Positions 59,342 to 64,000 of a DNA stretch of 64,000 nt are shown one piece after another. The DNA is taken from NCBI GenBank assembly GCA_030645575.1, contig JAUSMJ010000031.1, positions 62,001 to 126,000 of the forward strand, written 5' to 3'. The translations under genes were made by a program, and so were the position numbers. The first letter of the stretch is position 1. Every line of letters starts with the position of its first letter. The stretch comes from Caulobacter sp. GTDB taxonomy: Bacteria > Pseudomonadota > Alphaproteobacteria > Caulobacterales > Caulobacteraceae. The notes below the pieces were generated by a model. That model was not told the DNA's origin and ran no database searches. It saw only the letters and a list, made by a program, of their open reading frames with translations.

Positions 59342-60379
59342 TTACGAGGCTGGGCGGGCCATGGCCGTTCCGGCCTTGAACCCGGCCTTGCCGGCCTCGT
59401 GCTGGGCGGGCGGCAGCGGGATCAGCCCGCGACCCTGCAGGTAGCCGCCGCGACCGGACGCGGCGTCGGAGAGGAACTCCTCGACGAATTCGCGCAGGCC
59501 GGGCGTCACGCCCAGGTTGGACTTCTTGACGTAGATGTAGAGCGAGCGGGACAGCGGGTAGGAGCCGTTGGCGATGGTCGTGGCCGTCGGGAAGATGCCG
59601 TTGACCGAGGCGCCCTTCACCTTGTCGCCGTTCTCCTCAAGGAAGCTGTAGCCGAACACGCCCAGGGCGCCCGGCGTGCGGGTCAGGGTCTGGACGATGG
59701 CGTTGTCGTTCTCGCCGGCGTCGATCCAGCCGTCCGCGCGCAGCGGATCGACCAGGCCCTTGAAGCCCTTTTCGTTGTTCGAGCGGAGTTCGGCGAGCAG
59801 CGGGAACCGGCGGGCGCCTTCCTCGATGCCCAGTTCAAGGAACGCGTCGCGGGTGCCCGACGTCGGCGGCGGACCGTAGACCACGATGCGGTTGCCGGGC
59901 AGGCCCGAGCCGATTTCGTCCCAGGCCTTGTAGGGGTTGGGCACGAACTTGCCGTAGCGCAGCACCTTGGAGGACAGGCCCAGGTACAGGTGCTCGATCT
60001 TGAAGGCGTAGTCGGCGCCGTCCTTGTCGGTGGCGATGACGATGCCGTCGAAGCCGATCTTGATGGCGATGATGTCCTTCACGCCCTTGGCGGCGCAGGC
60101 GTCGAATTCCGACTTCTTCATCGGCCGCGAGGCGTTGGCGATGTCGGGGAAGCCTTCACCCGTGCCGCCGCAGAACAGCTTGAAGCCGCCGCCGGTGCCC
60201 AGCGATTCGACCTTGGGCGCCTTGGAGCCGGTCTTGCGGGCGAAGTTTTCCGCCACGCGGGTGGTGAAGGGGAAGACCGTCGAGGAGCCGGCGGCCCAGA
60301 CGTAGTCCCGGGCCGCGTGGGCCTGGGAGGCGACGGCCATGACCGCGACCGCGGCGACCGTTCCGAGGATTTTCTTCAT
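59342..60379 (-). CDS. pstS: Periplasmic phosphate-binding protein, PstS-type
   Basis: 345 residues. Signal peptide (ILGTVAAVAVMAVASQAHAA), then phosphate-binding blocks AAGSSTVFPFTTRVAEN, PPTSGTRDAFLELGI and a domain ending GLIPLPPAQH. ATG at 60379, AAGGA nine bases upstream. No pstC, pstA or pstB is adjacent; it follows the phosphate porin by 25 bases, probably co-transcribed. It may deliver phosphate to a Pst system elsewhere. The Pho-box array at 61692-61753 would control it. Confidence 0.93.
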   Translation of the reverse strand: MKKILGTVAAVAVMAVASQAHAARDYVWAAGSSTVFPFTTRVAENFARKTGSKAPKVESLGTGGGFKLFCGGTGEGFPDIANASRPMKKSEFDACAAKGVKDIIAIKIGFDGIVIATDKDGADYAFKIEHLYLGLSSKVLRYGKFVPNPYKAWDEIGSGLPGNRIVVYGPPPTSGTRDAFLELGIEEGARRFPLLAELRSNNEKGFKGLVDPLRADGWIDAGENDNAIVQTLTRTPGALGVFGYSFLEENGDKVKGASVNGIFPTATTIANGSYPLSRSLYIYVKKSNLGVTPGLREFVEEFLSDAASGRGGYLQGRGLIPLPPAQHEAGKAGFKAGTAMARPAS

Positions 60380-60404
60380 GGGAGGATGTCCTTGGTAAAG
60401 GCGA

Positions 60405-61622
60405 TCAGAAATCGAACTGGGCGCGGAACTGCAGGGTATCGACGTCCACATCGGCGCCGAGGGCGGGGTTGTCGTTCTGCGACATGCTGTAGTTGGCCAT
60501 GAAGCGGACGTAGGGGAACGGGTACCAGTTGGCGCCCAGGGTCCAGGCGCTGTACTCGCCCGCCGTGCCGACGCCGGTGATGTCGGTCAGATCGGTGCTG
60601 TCATAGCGAACCGCGAGCTCGAACGCACCGGGGCCCCCGGCGGTCACCGGGTTGAGGACCTTGGTGCGGCCCAGCTCGCCCTTCTTGATTTCCATGTTGC
60701 GCTTCTCGCCGGTCACGAACCAGCTGGCGGCCAGGTAATAGGCGCTGGCGCTCTGGTCGAGGCCGTTGGTGCGGTCGATATCGATGTTGGCGTACTCGCC
60801 CTGCAGCGAGAAGGGCCCGGCGATCCACAGGGCCTCGCCGGCGATCTGGGTGTCGCTGTCGCCGATGCCGCCGCTGGTGGTGAACTGCGCGCCATAGTTG
60901 GTGTTGTTGCGCACGGCGTAGCTGAAGCCGCCCTGGTCGCCACGGTCACGCTTGCGCGCCCAGACGCCCAGATGCACCAGGTTGGTGTCGGTCACGACCG
61001 GCGCCCAGGTGAAACGGCCCTGGATCGACGACTGTTCGCTGCCGCCGTCGTTGCCGACCACGGCCGGATCGGCGCTGTTGATCGAATCGCCCGACACGGC
61101 GGCCAGAGCGGTCCAGTTCTCGCCGTTGACCTTGGCCGCGACGGTCATGACCCGGCCGACGCCGAGCACGTCGTTATAGGGTCCGCGCTCCATGAAGGTG
61201 GTGTAGCGCGAGGATGTGACATTCTCGAGCGACAGCGTCTTGAAGTTGCCGATCATGATCGAGGCGCTGTCGGTCGGCTTGTATTCGAGGATCAGGTCTT
61301 CCCAGGCGGCCGAGCCGCCGACGACCTGGACTTCGGCCTTGTAGGCCCAGTTATGGTTCCAGGTCCCCTCGACACCGAGACGGACGGTGCGGGTGCGGGT
61401 GACCTGCGAGCTGTAGTCCGCGCCAGTCTCACGATCGACCTCCTGGTTCACCGCGTCGATATAGGCGCGGCCCCGGACCTTGAAGGTGAGGCTGTCGTTC
61501 TGAAACTGCGGGGCGCCCTTCCAGGCGGTGGTGGTTTCCTGAGCGGACGCGCCCGAGGCGAGGGCCAGCGCCATCAGCGCGCCCAGCGCGGACCCGCAGG
61601 CCAGCGAGGTCTTCGAAATCAT
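60405..61622 (-). CDS. Phosphate-selective porin, OprO/OprP family
   Basis: 405 residues from ATG 61622 (AGGGA seven bases upstream). Signal peptide ends ASGASA; the mature part is a beta-barrel pattern with alternating short beta segments (SLTFKVRGRAYIDAV, TRTVRLGVEGTWNHNWAYKA, FELAVRYDSTDLTDI) and the C-terminal porin ending RAQFDF (terminal Phe). OprO/P-type porins take up phosphate or polyphosphate in low-phosphate conditions. Directly downstream of six phased Pho-box units. Confidence 0.9.
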   Translation of the reverse strand: MISKTSLACGSALGALMALALASGASAQETTTAWKGAPQFQNDSLTFKVRGRAYIDAVNQEVDRETGADYSSQVTRTRTVRLGVEGTWNHNWAYKAEVQVVGGSAAWEDLILEYKPTDSASIMIGNFKTLSLENVTSSRYTTFMERGPYNDVLGVGRVMTVAAKVNGENWTALAAVSGDSINSADPAVVGNDGGSEQSSIQGRFTWAPVVTDTNLVHLGVWARKRDRGDQGGFSYAVRNNTNYGAQFTTSGGIGDSDTQIAGEALWIAGPFSLQGEYANIDIDRTNGLDQSASAYYLAASWFVTGEKRNMEIKKGELGRTKVLNPVTAGGPGAFELAVRYDSTDLTDITGVGTAGEYSAWTLGANWYPFPYVRFMANYSMSQNDNPALGADVDVDTLQFRAQFDF

Positions 61623-61675
61623 GGTCGGATCCCTGTCGATCTCACCCTTCGCCCCTCGCGTCGGGTTCGGCCGGA

Positions 61676-61753
61676 TACCTAGGAGAGGGACGCGACAGTC
61701 CGGCGACGGCCGGAACAAGGTTCCGCGACAGTCGCGCAACGCTTTTATGACAG
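61676..61753 (-). promoter_or_regulatory. Phased Pho-box array and promoter of the porin-pstS operon
   Basis: Read on the minus strand from 61753: CTGTCAT, GCGTTGC, CTGTCGC, CCTTGTT, CCGTCGC, CTGTCGC, each unit seven bases followed by four, so all are spaced exactly 11 bases (61753 to 61692). Three or four of six match the PhoB half-site CTGTCA/GC-type consensus. TAGGTA (61676-61681) follows the last unit after 10 bases, the known -10 position in PhoB promoters. Confidence 0.85.
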
Positions 61754-61843
61754 TCGGTCAGGGCGCGAAGGGTCGCGGCGGCGCGCCGGCCGGCCGCGCC
61801 CCGCGCGGGTGGAACCTGGTTGCGAGACGTTCGGTCCGGCGGC

Positions 61844-62686
61844 TTACAGCAGGCGGCTGCGGATGGCCTGGGAGAGCAGGTCGATGCCCGACACGGCGAC
61901 GACGATGACCAGCACGATGCAGCCGGTCTGGCCGTAGCTGAAGGTGTTGGTCGAATCGATCAGCACCTGGCCGATGCCGCCGGCCCCGATCAGGCCGAGC
62001 ACGGTGGCGGCCCGGCTGTTCGATTCGAAGCGGTAGAGGCCGTAGCTGGTCCACAGCGGCGCGACCTGGGGAATGACGCCCCAGACGATCTCGTGCAACC
62101 GGCCCGCGCCGGTGGCCCGCACGCCCTCGACCGGTCCCTTGTCGATCGACTCGACCGCCTCGGAGAACAGCTTGGCCAGCACGCCGCCGGTGTTGAACAT
62201 CATGGCCATGACGCCAGCGAACGGGCCCAGGCCGACGGCGGTGATGAAGATGACCGCCACGACCAGGTCGGGAATGGAGCGCACCAGGTCCAGCACCCGC
62301 CTGACGGGCTGCTGGATCCAGGCCGGCGTGATGTTGCTGGCGCCCAGCAGGCCGAAGGGGACGGCCACGATGATCGCCAGGGCCGTGCCCCACAGCGCCA
62401 TCTGGATCGTCTGCCACATCTTGCCGACGTAGAGGGCCCAGTCCTGGCCGGTCAGGTCCGACGGCGACCAGCCGGCGTCCCAGAACCGGAACGGCTGGAA
62501 GAAGCCGGTGATGAACTCGCCCATGCGGCTCTCGGAGCTGAACAGCATCGGGAACTTGCCGATCTCGGCCGGCCCGAAGCTGATCACCAGCAGGATGGCG
62601 ATGCCGCCCCACAGGGCGAGGTCGAACAGCTGGGCCGACAGCGATCGGCGCGGCGGCTGCAGGGTGTCGGTGACGGCCGTGGTCAT
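61844..62686 (-). CDS. phnE: Phosphonate ABC transporter permease PhnE
   Basis: 280 residues, about six helices. The permease EAA loop appears as EAVESIDKGPVEGVRATGAG, followed by the PhnE-typical FESNSRAATVLGLIGAGGIG. Starts at ATG 62686, seven bases after phnD. Forms the membrane channel for phosphonate or phosphite/phosphate ester uptake with PhnC and PhnD. A 221-base gap with the Pho boxes separates it from the porin gene downstream. Confidence 0.95.
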   Translation of the reverse strand: MTTAVTDTLQPPRRSLSAQLFDLALWGGIAILLVISFGPAEIGKFPMLFSSESRMGEFITGFFQPFRFWDAGWSPSDLTGQDWALYVGKMWQTIQMALWGTALAIIVAVPFGLLGASNITPAWIQQPVRRVLDLVRSIPDLVVAVIFITAVGLGPFAGVMAMMFNTGGVLAKLFSEAVESIDKGPVEGVRATGAGRLHEIVWGVIPQVAPLWTSYGLYRFESNSRAATVLGLIGAGGIGQVLIDSTNTFSYGQTGCIVLVIVVAVSGIDLLSQAIRSRLL

Positions 62687-62693
62687 CGTCGGG

Positions 62694-63725
62694 TCAGCCG
62701 GCCGGCGAAACGGGCGCGGCCGCCGTGGTGGCCGCCTTCTTGTCGAGTTCGGCCTGGATCGCGTCCAGCGTCGTCTGGGCCGCGGCGATCTTGGCCGCGT
62801 CGCCGCCTTCCCTGGCCTGTCCGAGGTTCTCGAGCGCCTCCATCTTGCGCACCACCAGCAGATGGCTGTCGTCGGCCGGCAGGAAGCCGCCGATGCTCAG
62901 TTTCCGCAGGTTGGCGCGCTGACGATCGGCCTCGGGGCCCGTCCCCTGGCCGTAGGTCAGAAAGAACTGGCGCATCTTCTCCTTGATCACCGGGTCGAGG
63001 TCCTTGCGCCAGACGATCGGGTCTTCGGGAAGCAGGTCCGACTGCCAGATCACCCGCACCCGGTCGGCCTGGCCCTCGCCCCGCTCCTTGTTCAGCGACA
63101 GGGAGGTGGAGTTGTTGGTCGAGGCGTCGAGGCGGCCGTTGGCCACGGCGAACAGATTGGCCTGGTGGCTGGCGGACAGCACCGTCTTGAAGCAGGTCTC
63201 CGGCTTCTTGCCGGCGGGAATGAAGACGTAGGTCATCGGCGCCAGCGTGCCGGAGGTCGACTTCTTGTCGCCCATGCCGAAGTTCAGGGTGCGGTCGCAC
63301 TTGAGCAGGTCGTCGAGCGTGCGGATCGGGCTGTTCGCCGGCACGATGATGACCGAGCGATAGCCGTCCTTGCCCGACGGATCGAAGGTGCGGGCGAAGA
63401 CCTCGCCGTTGGACCGGCGCACGGCTTCCAGGCCCGACTGGTTGGAGAACCAGCCCAGGTCGGTCTGTTTGAAGCGCATCGCCTCGATCAGCGCGCTGTA
63501 GCTGCCGGAGAAGAAGGGTTTCACCTTCAGGCCGGTCTGCTTCTCCATGTCCGCCAGGATGGGCGCCCAGTAGGACTCCATGTTCTGGGCGGACTCGGTG
63601 TTGAGGATCGAGAAGTTGATCGTGTCCTGGGCGGCGCCGGTGGCGGCCTTCTCGCCGCAGCCGGCGAGGGCCAGGGCCAGGGCCGCGACGGCCCCGAGGG
63701 CCAAAAATGAGCGGCGGAGAATCAT
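62694..63725 (-). CDS. phnD: Phosphonate ABC transporter substrate-binding lipoprotein PhnD
   Basis: 343 residues. Lipoprotein signal with lipobox LALAGC (Cys23). Mature protein has the PhnD-fold pattern: [67 protein letters not shown]. The C-terminus is a Lys/Ala-rich low-complexity stretch. Binds phosphonates, phosphite or related anions in the periplasm. ATG overlaps the phnC stop by four bases. Confidence 0.95.
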   Translation of the reverse strand: MILRRSFLALGAVAALALALAGCGEKAATGAAQDTINFSILNTESAQNMESYWAPILADMEKQTGLKVKPFFSGSYSALIEAMRFKQTDLGWFSNQSGLEAVRRSNGEVFARTFDPSGKDGYRSVIIVPANSPIRTLDDLLKCDRTLNFGMGDKKSTSGTLAPMTYVFIPAGKKPETCFKTVLSASHQANLFAVANGRLDASTNNSTSLSLNKERGEGQADRVRVIWQSDLLPEDPIVWRKDLDPVIKEKMRQFFLTYGQGTGPEADRQRANLRKLSIGGFLPADDSHLLVVRKMEALENLGQAREGGDAAKIAAAQTTLDAIQAELDKKAATTAAAPVSPAG

Positions 63726-64000
63726 GCGGGGGCTCCTTCCCAGAACACGTCTTCGAATTCCGGGCCGTAGATATCGATGAGTTTGTCGCGTTTGAGACCC
63801 GACGCGGGGCCGTCGTAGACCATCCTGCCGGCCTTCAGCGCCACGACGCGGTCGCAGTATTTCAGGGCGTAATCGACCTGGTGCAGGGTGACCACGACGG
63901 TCAGCCCGTCCTTGCGGTTCAGCTCGCGCAGGATGTCCATGACCTTGCGGGCGGCGACCGGGTCCAGCGAGGCCACCGGTTCGTCGGCGAGGATGATCTT
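63722..64000 (-). CDS. phnC: Phosphonate ABC transporter ATP-binding protein PhnC, C-terminal part
   Basis: About 92 C-terminal residues; the gene continues past the window end. Visible Walker B and D-loop are [12 protein letters not shown], followed by the H-loop [20 protein letters not shown] (switch His). The C-terminus [14 protein letters not shown] is typical of PhnC. Overlaps phnD by four bases. It powers PhnE-PhnD uptake. Confidence 0.93.
   Translation of the reverse strand, partial: KIILADEPVASLDPVAARKVMDILRELNRKDGLTVVVTLHQVDYALKYCDRVVALKAGRMVYDGPASGLKRDKLIDIYGPEFEDVFWEGAPA

Noticed and set aside
61623..61843. An unnoticed gene between phnE and the porin
   Set aside because: The frames here are antisense or extend the porin upstream without family support. 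The segment is explained by the Pho-box array and the leader.

Overview
The window is a GC-rich chromosomal segment of an alphaproteobacterium, most likely a member of the Caulobacterales (Caulobacter/Phenylobacterium-like). This is inferred from gene content and order: hbd-etfA-etfB with a PduO-type cobalamin adenosyltransferase and a HIG1-type membrane protein, a Cpa/Tad pilus-assembly operon, a hutI/hutFCUHG locus, a CVNH-domain secreted protein, and dense small intergenic palindromes. No rRNA, tRNA, prophage, insertion sequence or CRISPR array is visible.

Layout. 1-10.5 kb: 3-hydroxybutyryl-CoA dehydrogenase (cut by the window edge), a ParDE toxin-antitoxin pair, electron-transfer flavoprotein, a corrinoid adenosyltransferase, regulators, and a long acyl-CoA dehydrogenase of the methylsuccinyl-CoA dehydrogenase type. 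Together these look like parts of an acetyl-CoA assimilation (ethylmalonyl-CoA) route. 10.5-26.4 kb: housekeeping genes (thrS, yidD, an IscU-like protein, cysS, folE, hisI, rsmD, an rRNA pseudouridine synthase, tadA) and a phospholipid cluster (cdsA, acyltransferase, CDP-alcohol transferase). 26.4-27.9 kb: a three-gene unit of two membrane proteins and a Cro-like regulator behind its own AT-rich promoter. 27.9-37.2 kb: catabolic oxidoreductases (GMC oxidoreductase, two acyl-CoA dehydrogenases, TauD/TfdA dioxygenase, SDR, MpaB-like protein, guanine deaminase). 37.9-44.8 kb: a reduced Cpa/Tad operon (cpaB, cpaC, cpaE, cpaF, tadB, tadC) without pilin, prepilin peptidase or cpaD. 45.4-52.7 kb: the five-step histidine utilisation pathway with its repressor HutC. 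53-59 kb: permease, DUF885 peptidase-like protein, TetR regulator, LpxH-like phosphoesterase and glycosyltransferase. 59.3-64 kb: phosphorus acquisition, in transcription order phnC-phnD-phnE, then an OprO/OprP-type porin and pstS behind a phased Pho-box array.

The most unusual feature is the number and variety of intergenic palindromes. One bipartite family (family I) occurs five times and shows compensatory base changes that support a folded structure. A second family occurs twice. Several further single-copy long inverted repeats sit tightly between genes, and one has become the C-terminal coding end of a DUF817 gene. Regulatory sites read directly from the sequence include an 11-bp-phased PhoB array, a perfect FNR/FixK box in front of an unknown membrane protein, a HutC-type operator that encloses the hutF ribosome-binding site, and a palindrome over the -10 box of the regulator operon. 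A 41-codon gene between an acyl-CoA dehydrogenase and a DUF6065-like gene is also supported. I see no clear new multi-gene defence or mobile system. The best candidates for undescribed biology are the family I repeats, the two-membrane-protein/Cro unit, and the FixK-box membrane protein.
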